DNA from: Bacillota bacterium
GTDB lineage: Bacteria; Bacillota; Desulfotomaculia; Desulfotomaculales; Desulfallaceae
DNA: 6,615 nt
Reading direction: 5' to 3'
NCBI GenBank assembly: GCA_009781965.1
Contig: WQUS01000093.1
Span: forward strand, 1-6,615
In this document: positions 1 to 6,169 of the stretch, one piece after another
Position numbering within the stretch: position 1 is the stretch's first letter
Layout of the letters: each line of letters starts with the position of its first letter
Made by a program: the position numbers and the translations under genes
The notes under the pieces: model-generated
What the model was told of the DNA's origin: nothing
The model's input: the letters and a program-made list of their open reading frames with translations, nothing else
Database searches by the model: none

Positions 1-57
1 ATAAAATCAGCTCCATCCTGCTGCCAGTGGGTAATGAGCCGCTGGATAGTAAAACTG

Positions 58-1083
58 CTATTTAAAAAACTTTCTTACTTCCACCGCCATGTCCTCAGGC
101 TCGGCAAAAGAGCAGGGGTCCATGTGCATCATTTCCATATGGCTGACATCGCTGCCCACCAGGGGAAACAGGGTGAATCTCCCGACCATTCTGGCAGTAC
201 AACAAAATCCTGCCGCTTCCCGATCAGTAAAATATAAAGCCATATTAAAAGCCGGAAAATTTATCTGATCATAATAACTGATCACTTTTCTGAAACCCCC
301 GGCCAATTCCGCCAGAGTTTGCCTGGTAACGTCGTGAACCGTGGCGCAGCCCTCCAGCACAGCCGTTATATCACCCATTGTAAGCGGCGCAAAGGAGGCC
401 AGCCATTCAATTTTCCCCGTTGTACCCAAGTATCTTGCCCCGTCACTTTTCTCTGCCGCAATCAAATCATGCCAGTATACCCGGCCGTTCTTTTGATAAT
501 AGTCTGCCGCCGCCGCAATCATTGACCCGTCCAGGTTGCAAGGTTCGGCGCCGGAAATAATTTGCAGGTGCGGGTGGATAATGCTTCCCCCGGCGTAGGG
601 CATGTAGTTCCAGTTTATGCTGCTGTATTTGGCGTTAACCGGATCCTGGGCGGCAATTACTTTCAGGTAATTAAGCCCCGCCTCCATGGCGTCGGTCATT
701 ACTTCCACCGTAATGTCCTCCATGGACAAATAGTGGATGGGAGTCATGATCACCACCCCGGTGTGGGTCTCATAGGGATGCAGGTTGGGCACCAGCAGGG
801 CCTGTCCGCAGCTGATCACCCCTTCGGCAATAAAGTCCGCCGGGAAACGGGGCGTGACCTTTTCCACCGTACCGGGGCAAAAAGGACAAAACCGCTGTCT
901 GGACTCTTCCACAAAGGGTGTCCAGTCGTGGCGCGGAAAGGTCATGCCGCGAAAGGGAAAAATCCTGACCATTCTTCCGTCAAGGGGATCATACCGCTTT
1001 TGCATTTCCCGCTTGCTTAGCGCATAATTCTCTGTGGGATCGCGAAAAACAGAGGTGCGAATTTCTTTTCTGAATTGGATCAT
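58..1083 (-). CDS. GalT-like nucleotidyltransferase (HIT superfamily)
   Basis: Predicted soluble cytoplasmic protein of 341 residues related to galactose-1-phosphate uridylyltransferase. Family members transfer a nucleotidyl group through a covalent nucleotidyl-histidine. Visible here are C66-P-F-C69 and the active-site-like H170-P-H172-L-Q174. By comparison with GalT, C66, C69, H117 (in TPIHYLSM) and H170 would form the zinc site and H172 would be the nucleophile. Length is close to that of GalT (about 350). The C-terminal half lacks the obvious histidine cluster that binds iron in E. coli GalT, and the motif reads HPHLQ rather than HPHGQ or HPHCQ. The substrate is therefore uncertain and could be another sugar phosphate or a nucleotide. 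The ATG at 1083 is chosen because GGGAGG (1097-1092) sits 8 nt upstream; an in-frame ATG at 1107 has no such site. It starts 30 nt after the small membrane protein gene and is probably cotranscribed with it. Family is fairly sure, exact reaction is not. Confidence 0.8.
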   Translation of the reverse strand: MIQFRKEIRTSVFRDPTENYALSKREMQKRYDPLDGRMVRIFPFRGMTFPRHDWTPFVEESRQRFCPFCPGTVEKVTPRFPADFIAEGVISCGQALLVPNLHPYETHTGVVIMTPIHYLSMEDITVEVMTDAMEAGLNYLKVIAAQDPVNAKYSSINWNYMPYAGGSIIHPHLQIISGAEPCNLDGSMIAAAADYYQKNGRVYWHDLIAAEKSDGARYLGTTGKIEWLASFAPLTMGDITAVLEGCATVHDVTRQTLAELAGGFRKVISYYDQINFPAFNMALYFTDREAAGFCCTARMVGRFTLFPLVGSDVSHMEMMHMDPCSFAEPEDMAVEVRKFFK

Positions 1084-1091
1084 CACACTAA

Positions 1092-1097
1092 CCTCCC
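1092..1097 (-). promoter_or_regulatory. Shine-Dalgarno site of the GalT-like gene
   Basis: GGGAGG with 8 nt to the ATG at 1083. It decides in favour of this start over the in-frame ATG at 1107, which lies upstream of the site. Confidence 0.75.
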
Positions 1098-1113
1098 GAA
1101 TAAGCAATTTAAG

Positions 1114-1326
1114 TTACTTACGTAACGAACGTGACACAGCCCAGCTGAAACTGAGCACAATGCCTGCCACCAGCACAGCGCCGGAGACCGGACGCAATAC
1201 TCGCCAAACCGCGACTCGCTCCAAACACCAGGTCAGGATGATGGTAACGGCAACCCCAATGAACACGAAATAATCACCGCAGAAAAAATTGAAGACAGCT
1301 TCCCAAACCCTTTTAATTGCTTTCAC
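1114..1326 (-). CDS. Small two-helix membrane protein, unknown function
   Basis: Seventy-residue protein not recognised as a named family. It has two hydrophobic stretches likely to span the membrane, about residues 14-35 (NFFCGDYFVFIGVAVTIILT) and 42-64 (VLRPVSGAVLVAGIVLSFSW), separated by a short charged turn (LERVAVWR), with basic ends (KAIKRVW and SRSLRK). The start is a GTG at 1326 with GAGGGGG (1340-1334) 7 nt upstream. It overlaps the end of the COG4280-type gene by 14 nt in a different frame, which suggests translational coupling and a role with that protein, perhaps as an accessory subunit (inference). The strong ribosome site, the overlap and the clean two-helix pattern make it a real gene rather than a chance frame. 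Confidence 0.7.
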   Translation of the reverse strand: MKAIKRVWEAVFNFFCGDYFVFIGVAVTIILTWCLERVAVWRVLRPVSGAVLVAGIVLSFSWAVSRSLRK

Positions 1327-2065
1327 CTGGCCGCCCCCTCAACCATACCGTCAGCCCGGCGCACATAGCCAGATAAATGGCCGCTAATCCAAACAAAAAC
1401 CCATCCTGCAGCGGCCATAAGATCCCGCATCCTTCGCCGGCCCAGAACGTACCAAAAGTAACAAGCATGATGCCAACGATGAATTTAAGCGTGTTCTCCG
1501 GAATACGGGTCAGCGGCCTGCGCACCGCCGCTCCGGCACAGACCACCAGGACCAGGGCAAGCAGGGCGCCGCAGGACGCCGATAACAATCCGGCCGTTTT
1601 ATTCATCCCCGCGGTGGAACCAAAAGTGATGACAATAAATACAACTTCAAGGCCTTCGAGAAGTACGCTTTTAAAAGAAGTGAGAAAACCCAGCCGGTCA
1701 AAAATATCTTTGGCCCCGGCTGTGCCGGCGGCTTGCAGCGCCATAACCTTGCGTTGATAGATCGCCGCCTCGTCATGCAGCTCTTTAACGCCGCTATACC
1801 GCAGCACTGATTTTTTTAACCATTGTAAACCGAACAGAATCAGGATAATGCCGATCATCATCCGCAACAGGTCAATCGGGATGTAGATGATTATTGCGGC
1901 ACCAAAAACCGCGACAAATAATGCCAGCACTGTAAAAGCAGCGGCGGCGCCCCACAGGCTGGTGCGCCAATTGATCGTGACGCCAACCGCCAATACAATG
2001 GTCAATGCTTCGACAAATTCAACCATAGACGCCAGGAATGCAGGCAACACCGACGGCCAGTACAT
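1313..2065 (-). CDS. COG4280-type membrane protein with FTR1-like E-x-x-E motifs
   Basis: Integral membrane protein of 250 residues with about six or seven hydrophobic segments. It resembles the uncharacterised COG4280 family, recalled by motif rather than searched. Two halves repeat each other. E16-FVE19-ALTIVLAVG matches E137-GLE140-VVFIVITFG, and RMMIGIILILFG (68-79) matches KFIVGIMLVTFG (194-205). The E-x-x-E motif within a helix recalls the REGLE motif of FTR1 iron permeases, so cation transport is a reasonable but unproven guess. A hydrophilic, partly charged loop (about 84-128) joins the halves. The ATG at 2065 is preceded 6 nt upstream by AGAGGG; an in-frame TTG at 2080 lies upstream of that site and is not preferred. 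The 3' end overlaps the small two-helix gene by 14 nt. No convincing promoter is seen directly upstream, where one copy of the palindromic element lies. Confidence 0.75.
   Translation of the reverse strand: MYWPSVLPAFLASMVEFVEALTIVLAVGVTINWRTSLWGAAAAFTVLALFVAVFGAAIIIYIPIDLLRMMIGIILILFGLQWLKKSVLRYSGVKELHDEAAIYQRKVMALQAAGTAGAKDIFDRLGFLTSFKSVLLEGLEVVFIVITFGSTAGMNKTAGLLSASCGALLALVLVVCAGAAVRRPLTRIPENTLKFIVGIMLVTFGTFWAGEGCGILWPLQDGFLFGLAAIYLAMCAGLTVWLRGRPGESN
1334..1340 (-). promoter_or_regulatory. Shine-Dalgarno site for the GTG start at 1326
   Basis: GAGGGGG, 7 nt before GTG. It lies inside the 3' end of the upstream gene and supports both the small gene and its non-ATG start. Confidence 0.65.
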
Positions 2066-2071
2066 AGCAAT

Positions 2072-2077
2072 CCCTCT
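2072..2077 (-). promoter_or_regulatory. Shine-Dalgarno site for the ATG at 2065
   Basis: AGAGGG with 6 nt to ATG. It sets the start at MYWPSVL and rules against the upstream TTG at 2080. Confidence 0.65.
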
Positions 2078-2141
2078 CAACCGTGGCGATTTAATTTTGT
2101 TACTGGTCAGACCCTGTGTTTGTTAGTACTCATAGTGAATA

Positions 2142-2214
2142 CGGCACGCAAAACTATTAACCGTAAGCGATTTCTCGAAGAGCATGAGCGCACGGTTAAT
2201 AGTTTTGCGTGCCG
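2142..2214. repeat. Palindromic repeat element, copy 1
   Basis: Arms 2142-2164 and 2192-2214 are perfect 23-bp inverted repeats around a 27-nt loop (2165-2191). The arm contains CGCAAAACTATTAACCG. The element lies 22 nt downstream of the aquaporin stop codon. On the minus strand it is preceded by GGTTACTGTTC (2235-2225), which begins 1 nt after that stop and also precedes copy 2. No T-run follows either arm, so it is not a standard intrinsic terminator, although it could protect a 3' end or hinder polymerase. Copy 2 at 3079-3155 is the same element in opposite orientation. Identity as a REP-like or MITE-like interspersed repeat is inference. Confidence 0.9.
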
Positions 2215-2236
2215 GCTCAATACCGAACAGTAACCT

Positions 2237-2920
2237 TTAAACGGTTTTGACTTTAAATAACTTATAGACACAGGCTGCCAATGCCGCGCCAACCAGCGGA
2301 GCAGCTATGAACACCCATAAGTCTTTCAAGGCCTGACCGCCCGCAAAAATGGCCGGCCCAATGCTGCGCGCCGGGTTTACCGAAGTGCCGGTCAGGGGTA
2401 TACCCACAATATGCACAAAAACCAAGGTCAAACCAATCACCAGACCGGCAATTTGGCTTTTATTTGCATCGGCGGTAACACCAAGAATAGTCAACAGGAA
2501 AATAAACGTCAGGATTACCTCGATCAGAAAAGCGCCGCCAATCCCGCCTGCGCCGGCTACCAGGTTGGAGCCCAGAGTTCCCGTCTGGTCAACTCCGGCC
2601 AGACCGGACACCACTTTGAGTAAAGCCGCGCCAACTACGGCGCCTATAATCTGGGCAATCACGTAACCGCAGAAATCAGCGCCGCTCATACGCTTATCTA
2701 AGAAGATAGCCAGTGAAACAGCCGGATTAACGTGACAGCCCGAGACATTACCAATCACATAAGCCATCGCCACAATAGACAGACCAAAAGCAAAAGCCAC
2801 GGCCAGATGACCGCCCGGGCTTTGCGCCCCCAAAAGAACCGCGCTGCCGCAACCCATGAAAACCAACCCCGCCGTACCCACCATTTCAGCCAGGTACTTT
2901 CTGAAACTGCTGTTCGCCAT
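2237..2920 (-). CDS. aqpZ: Aquaporin, AqpZ-type water channel
   Basis: Inner-membrane channel of the MIP family, 227 residues, close to E. coli AqpZ (231). Both signature half-helices are present: HVNPAVS (NPA at 65-67) and SVNPARS (NPA at 182-184), within six hydrophobic segments. By alignment with AqpZ the aromatic/arginine filter is F45, H170, T179 and R185, the narrow set of orthodox water channels rather than glycerol facilitators. The N-terminus RKYLAEMVGTAGLVFMGCGSAV matches the family. The ATG is preceded by AGGAGGG (2937-2931) with 10 nt spacing. A promoter candidate lies at 3006-2978, so it is probably a single-gene unit. It is bracketed by two inverted copies of a palindromic repeat and has no visible functional link to the cobalt operon upstream. 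Water as the substrate is inferred from the filter; the family itself is certain. Confidence 0.95.
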   Translation of the reverse strand: MANSSFRKYLAEMVGTAGLVFMGCGSAVLLGAQSPGGHLAVAFAFGLSIVAMAYVIGNVSGCHVNPAVSLAIFLDKRMSGADFCGYVIAQIIGAVVGAALLKVVSGLAGVDQTGTLGSNLVAGAGGIGGAFLIEVILTFIFLLTILGVTADANKSQIAGLVIGLTLVFVHIVGIPLTGTSVNPARSIGPAIFAGGQALKDLWVFIAAPLVGAALAACVYKLFKVKTV

Positions 2921-2977
2921 AAAATACTGTCCCTCCTAAATTTATATCTTGATTAAACAAACATTATTACTGATCAG

Positions 2978-3006
2978 AGTATAATCTAGCATATTTAGAA
3001 AAACAA
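2978..3006 (-). promoter_or_regulatory. Candidate sigma-70-type promoter of the aquaporin gene
   Basis: Minus-strand TTGTTT (3006-3001), 17-nt spacer, then TATACT (2983-2978), in an AT-rich stretch 58 nt upstream of the start codon. The -10 box matches 5 of 6 consensus positions and the -35 box only 3. Transcription would start near 2971, at the palindrome TGATCA. Confidence 0.5.
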
Positions 3007-3078
3007 GGGCATAAATGTAGGAAAAATGGCCTATAGGGATGATAGGTTACTGTTCACACGTTACTGCTTTCGCATCGA

Positions 3079-3155
3079 GCCGGCCCGCAAAACTATTAAC
3101 CGTGCGCTCATACTCGCTGAGAAATCGCTTACGGTTAATAGTTTTGCGTGCCGGC
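3079..3155. repeat. Palindromic repeat element, copy 2 (inverted relative to copy 1)
   Basis: Arms 3079-3103 and 3131-3155 pair over 25 bp with one mismatch (3085 against 3149) around a 27-nt loop (3104-3130). Compared with copy 1 in the same orientation, the arms differ at one internal base (C3085) and the loop at four bases. It starts 6 nt beyond the cbiO stop codon. GGTTACTGTTC at 3045-3055 is shared with copy 1 but is separated from the palindrome by 23 nt, against 8 nt in copy 1. No T-run follows, so standard termination is unlikely. Confidence 0.9.
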
Positions 3156-3161
3156 CAAAAA

Positions 3162-3998
3162 TCACTTTAACCGGCTGACATAGGCCTGAAATTCTTCGCT
3201 GTTTCTTGGCTTGCGGATCGAAGTGTCAAGGGCGAAGCGTTTTTCCAGGGCCTCAGCCGCCGCATAAAAAGAGGGCTTGCACAGCCCCGCTTGAATCAGC
3301 GTGTCTTCCGAGGCGAATACTTCGTCAATAGCCGCGTCCGCAATAACTTTTCCCTGGCTGAAGATAATCGCCCGGGAGGCGAAGCGGTAAGCAAAATCCA
3401 CATCATGGGTCGAAACCACCAGGGTAATCCCGGCCAGGCTCAACTCATCCAGCGTATGTTCCAGCACAACTATATTCTCCGGATCCAGGGAGGCGGTCGG
3501 CTCGTCAAATAATATAATATCCGGCTCCATGGCCAGGATATCAGCAATACTTACTCGCTTTTTTTCACCGCCGCTCAGGTATTGCGGGGCCCGGTTTTGA
3601 TAGCCCTCCAGATTCATTTGGCACAGCGAGTGATTAACGCGACGCCGGACTTCCTCCCGGTCAAGGCGCAGATTCATAGGGCCGAAGCTGACTTCGCTTT
3701 CCACGGTGGCCGCGATAATTTGGCTGTCCGGCTCCTGAAACACCAGACCGACCGCCTGATGTAACAATAAAATATCCTTTTTGGCGTGGGTAATGGGCCG
3801 CCCTTTTAAAAAGATCCGGCCGCTCTGAGGACGCAGCACGCCGTTACAGCAGAGGAAAAATGTACTTTTCCCGGCGCCGTTGCCGCCCAGCACCGCCACC
3901 CGCTCCCGGACGCCAAAGGTTGCCGACACGTCTATCAGGCCCGGATAATGTTCCCCATAGTAAAAATTAAGCTGTTCCAACTTTAATAATTCTTCCAT
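3162..3998 (-). CDS. cbiO: Cobalt ECF transporter ATPase CbiO
   Basis: Cytoplasmic ABC ATPase of 278 residues that powers cobalt import by the CbiMNQO complex. All nucleotide-binding motifs are visible: Walker A GGNGAGKST (38-46), Q-loop VFQEPDSQI (Q88), signature LSGGEKKR (141-148), Walker B IILFDEPTASLDP (161-173) and H-loop STHD (H198). QEPDSQ after the Q-loop is typical of ECF-type ATPases. The region beyond about residue 225 is a C-terminal extension common in CbiO. The ATG at 3998 is preferred, with GAGGTGG (4010-4004) overlapping the cbiQ stop codon; a GTG at 4007 lies inside that site. It is the last gene of the operon, 10 nt after cbiQ, and should be controlled by the cobalamin riboswitch upstream of cbiM. 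A nickel role is possible in the family, but the B12 riboswitch favours cobalt. Confidence 0.95.
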   Translation of the reverse strand: MEELLKLEQLNFYYGEHYPGLIDVSATFGVRERVAVLGGNGAGKSTFFLCCNGVLRPQSGRIFLKGRPITHAKKDILLLHQAVGLVFQEPDSQIIAATVESEVSFGPMNLRLDREEVRRRVNHSLCQMNLEGYQNRAPQYLSGGEKKRVSIADILAMEPDIILFDEPTASLDPENIVVLEHTLDELSLAGITLVVSTHDVDFAYRFASRAIIFSQGKVIADAAIDEVFASEDTLIQAGLCKPSFYAAAEALEKRFALDTSIRKPRNSEEFQAYVSRLK

Positions 3999-4003
3999 CC
4001 TCG

Positions 4004-4010
4004 CCACCTC
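4004..4010 (-). promoter_or_regulatory. Shine-Dalgarno site of cbiO
   Basis: GAGGTGG, 5 nt before the ATG at 3998, sharing bases with the TGA stop of cbiQ. It supports stop-to-start coupling and excludes the GTG at 4007. Confidence 0.65.
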
Positions 4011-4911
4011 AATGCACTAAAAATGAAAGAGTCAAGGTGATCATCGTGATGCCAATAGCGGTGGCATATTGAACAACGTTCGCCTTAGCTTCATTTTCCA
4101 AAAAGAGGATTTGCGTATCATAGCACCGGCTTTCCATAGCGTCAAAATTAATGTTGGCTTGCCGGTAGCTGCGGGCTAACAGATTGGTATACAGGCTGCC
4201 CGTCGTGCGCACAGAGGCGCGGTAATCCACATAGCCCAGCCTGGTCTTGGCGGCGTCCCGCATGGTATAGTGCATGTGCACCAGAATAAAAATATACCGG
4301 TAGATCAGATACATCAAATCAATTAATACCGCCGGGCAGCGGACGCGGCGCAACACGCCAATCAACTCCGCCATCGGCGTCGTCAGACTGAGCAGATACA
4401 GGCAGCTCACCGCGCCCAACGCCCGGGCGATGACCAGGGTTGTACGGACCTGGCTTTCCGGGCTGACGCAGAGCCAAAAGCCAAATATATGTACGGCAAA
4501 CACCCCGCAAGGCTGTAAGGAGGCGTCAAATAGCAAGGCCAATCCGCTAAGCAACAAAAAGGAAACCGGCAGCGCCAAGATCTGTATGTAATCGCGCAAA
4601 GCAAGACCGCCGGCCCCAACGACCAGCACCGGCATCGCCACAATCAGGAACCCGCCCGCCGCCGGGCCGCGCGCCGAAATGCACAGCCCCAGCAGCACCA
4701 GCACAGTCCAAAACTTGAGGACCGCGTTGACCTGATTCAGCCGGGAAACCTGGGCGTAAACATCAATCATAAAAACCCGGCCGTGTTTATGCCGGCCCAG
4801 TAACGCCAAGCCTATCCCCAAGACCACACACAGCAAAACCAGGGGCGCCGGCGGAACCCGCCCGTAAAACAGACACCAGACAACAGACGCGGTCAATATC
4901 CCGGTGCTCAC
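4009..4911 (-). CDS. cbiQ: Cobalt ECF transporter transmembrane subunit CbiQ, N-terminally extended
   Basis: Membrane coupling (T) component that links the substrate-binding CbiM to the CbiO ATPase. The family core begins at M48 (MIDVYAQVSRLNQVNAVLKF). RRVRCPAVLIDLMYLIYRYIF (188-208) is typical of CbiQ, and the cytoplasmic coupling region carries A246-R-S and D257-AMESRCY, the arginine motifs that touch the ATPase. At 300 residues it is longer than usual, because about 47 residues precede the normal start. They contain a short hydrophobic stretch (5-16) and a clear helix (21-39). The GTG start at 4911 overlaps the cbiN TGA as GTGA, with AGGA 7 nt upstream, which supports the long form; no good ribosome site precedes M48. 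The last residues (about 278-299) form a final hydrophobic helix. The extension's role is unknown. Confidence 0.93.
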   Translation of the reverse strand: MSTGILTASVVWCLFYGRVPPAPLVLLCVVLGIGLALLGRHKHGRVFMIDVYAQVSRLNQVNAVLKFWTVLVLLGLCISARGPAAGGFLIVAMPVLVVGAGGLALRDYIQILALPVSFLLLSGLALLFDASLQPCGVFAVHIFGFWLCVSPESQVRTTLVIARALGAVSCLYLLSLTTPMAELIGVLRRVRCPAVLIDLMYLIYRYIFILVHMHYTMRDAAKTRLGYVDYRASVRTTGSLYTNLLARSYRQANINFDAMESRCYDTQILFLENEAKANVVQYATAIGITMITLTLSFLVH

Positions 4912-5258
4912 GGATTAATCCTGTTCCGTTCCGCTCCGCCGCCGGCATATTTTTTCCTGGCCACCAGATAGCCGAAACAAAAAGCAAGAATTCCGACGCC
5001 GATTCCGGTTTGCAGGCAAAAGAAAAGGGTTTCCATCTCCGGCGACAGCTTACCGCCAATTATTGTTTCCATAACCGGCTTAGCCCAAGGCTGATATTGT
5101 CCGCCGGTCACCTGTTCCACCATTTGACTGCCCGCTTCATCACTGCCGCCAAACTCGGCTCCTTTAAGCACAAACAAAGGCGCCAGCGAGAGTGCCAGGG
5201 CCAGCATGAGCAAAATAACCACAGTGGTTGTCCTGCTTTTAATTATTACTTTCATCAT
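4908..5258 (-). CDS. cbiN: Cobalt transporter accessory subunit CbiN
   Basis: Small membrane protein of 116 residues that works with CbiM in cobalt uptake. It has two membrane helices (about 12-31 and 79-99) joined by an extracytoplasmic loop with the family motifs GAEFGGSDEAG (33-43) and YQPWAKPVME (55-64), followed by ETLFFCLQTGIGVG (76-89). The C-terminal tail is basic and hydrophilic. The start is one of two adjacent ATGs (5258 or 5255), with GGAGGG (5269-5264) 5 or 8 nt upstream. An in-frame ATG at 5336 would add residues encoded inside cbiM in another frame that do not resemble CbiN. The gene overlaps the end of cbiM by 20 nt and shares GTGA with the start of cbiQ, so translation is probably coupled along the operon. 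Confidence 0.94.
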   Translation of the reverse strand: MMKVIIKSRTTTVVILLMLALALSLAPLFVLKGAEFGGSDEAGSQMVEQVTGGQYQPWAKPVMETIIGGKLSPEMETLFFCLQTGIGVGILAFCFGYLVARKKYAGGGAERNRINP

Positions 5259-6057
5259 TTTCTCCCTCCATTTTTCCCTTCTTAAAAGAAATGTCGGCAG
5301 AAGGTTCCGCAGACTTTGGGGAAGAAAGGCCCGCAAGCTCCCCGGAGGAGATACTTTCCAACCCCATGATGATTAGTACAGTTAAAATGCCCTCCACTAT
5401 CGCTAACGGAACCTGGGTCGGGGCGTACACAGCCAGAAATTTAATCGCGCTGGCAGCCACTCCCCCCACTTGACTGGGATAGGCAAGAGCAAGTTGGACA
5501 CTGGTCACACAATAAGTAAATAGATCGCCAAACATAGCGGCAATAAAAATAGTGACCATCCGGTTCACTTTTAGTTTATTGCCGGCCTTAAACAAAAACC
5601 AGGCGACCATCGGCCCGGCAATAGCCATGCTGAAAGTATTGGCGCCCAGCGTCGTAATTCCGCCATGGGCCAGCATAACCGCTTGAAAGATCAATACGAT
5701 CATCCCAAGAATACTTGTGGATGTAACCCCAAACAAGATTGCGGCCAGACCGGTACCGGTCATATGGCTGCTGCTGCCAAAGAAGGTGGGTATTTTCAGC
5801 GATGAAATCACAAAGATAAACGCGCCGGACATAGCCAGCAGAATCAGGAGACGCCTGTTTTCTTTCAGCGTCCGCCGCAAAGACATCACCCCCAGCACCA
5901 GAAAAGGCAGGCAGACCACGCCCCAGGCGACGCAATACTGAGGGGGCAGATATCCCTCCATAATGTGCATGGCGCCGGCGGGCCGGGACAAAAACAAAAC
6001 CAACGCTAATACACACAATACGGTTAAAACGCTTCTTTCTGCTTTTGAATAGCCCAT
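5239..6057 (-). CDS. cbiM: Cobalt ECF transporter substrate-binding subunit CbiM
   Basis: Membrane protein of 272 residues, the metal-capturing (S) component of the cobalt importer. A signal peptide (about 1-29, ending RPAGA) precedes M30-H31-IMEGYLP. In CbiM and NikM structures the mature N-terminal Met amine, the following His and a later His hold the metal, so cleavage before M30 is expected. H98 in SSSHMTGTG is the likely later ligand. Hydrophobic segments continue through about residue 233, with AHGGITTLGANTFSMAIAGP (130-149) typical of the family. The last 40 residues are hydrophilic and charged, and their coding end overlaps cbiN. The ATG at 6057 has a modest purine site (AAGGAAG, 10 nt upstream). 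It is the first gene after the riboswitch and terminator, so it is the direct target of B12 control. Confidence 0.96.
   Translation of the reverse strand: MGYSKAERSVLTVLCVLALVLFLSRPAGAMHIMEGYLPPQYCVAWGVVCLPFLVLGVMSLRRTLKENRRLLILLAMSGAFIFVISSLKIPTFFGSSSHMTGTGLAAILFGVTSTSILGMIVLIFQAVMLAHGGITTLGANTFSMAIAGPMVAWFLFKAGNKLKVNRMVTIFIAAMFGDLFTYCVTSVQLALAYPSQVGGVAASAIKFLAVYAPTQVPLAIVEGILTVLIIMGLESISSGELAGLSSPKSAEPSADISFKKGKMEGENDESNN
5264..5269 (-). promoter_or_regulatory. Shine-Dalgarno site of cbiN inside cbiM
   Basis: GGAGGG lies within the coding end of cbiM and sets the cbiN start at 5258 (or 5255) instead of the in-frame ATG at 5336. Confidence 0.65.
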
Positions 6058-6083
6058 TTGCCTTCGCTTCCTTTTTTATGGCG

Positions 6084-6125
6084 AAAAAAACGGCCGTAAC
6101 AATCTGTTTTGATTGTTACGGCCGT
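6084..6125 (-). terminator. Intrinsic terminator of the cobalamin riboswitch
   Basis: Perfect 15-bp stem (arms 6125-6111 and 6104-6090) with a 6-nt loop (6110-6105), followed on the minus strand by a run of T down to 6084. It lies between the aptamer and cbiM, so it is the expression platform: B12 binding should favour this hairpin and stop transcription. Confidence 0.93.
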
Positions 6126-6169
6126 GTGTTTCCGTAAACGATGCCTGCCTATAAGAGCACAGCGCTTAT

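Noticed and set aside
1..16. Possible start of another minus-strand gene at the left edge (ATG at 16, MELIL)
   Set aside because: Only five codons are visible and the nearest purine site (CAGG) abuts the ATG. This is too little to support a gene.
562..1020. Plus-strand open frame of 152 codons
   Set aside because: It is antisense to the GalT-like gene, has an odd His/Gly-rich composition and no ribosome site. Other plus-strand frames in the window (for example 1377-1757 and 2349-2666) are likewise antisense to clear genes.
2081..2141. Promoter for the COG4280-type gene
   Set aside because: No pair of -35 and -10 boxes with reasonable spacing and match was found; the gene may depend on a start elsewhere or on read-through.
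2142..2214. Palindrome as an intrinsic terminator of the aquaporin gene
   Set aside because: No T-run follows the stem on the minus strand and the loop is long (27 nt). The same holds for 3079-3155 after cbiO. A structural or repeat role fits better.
2142..3155. The two repeats as a CRISPR array
   Set aside because: There are only two units, in opposite orientation, separated by a whole gene and with no spacers.
5259..5336. N-terminal extension of CbiN from an ATG at 5336
   Set aside because: These codons lie inside cbiM in another frame and do not resemble CbiN; the strong GGAGGG site points to 5258.
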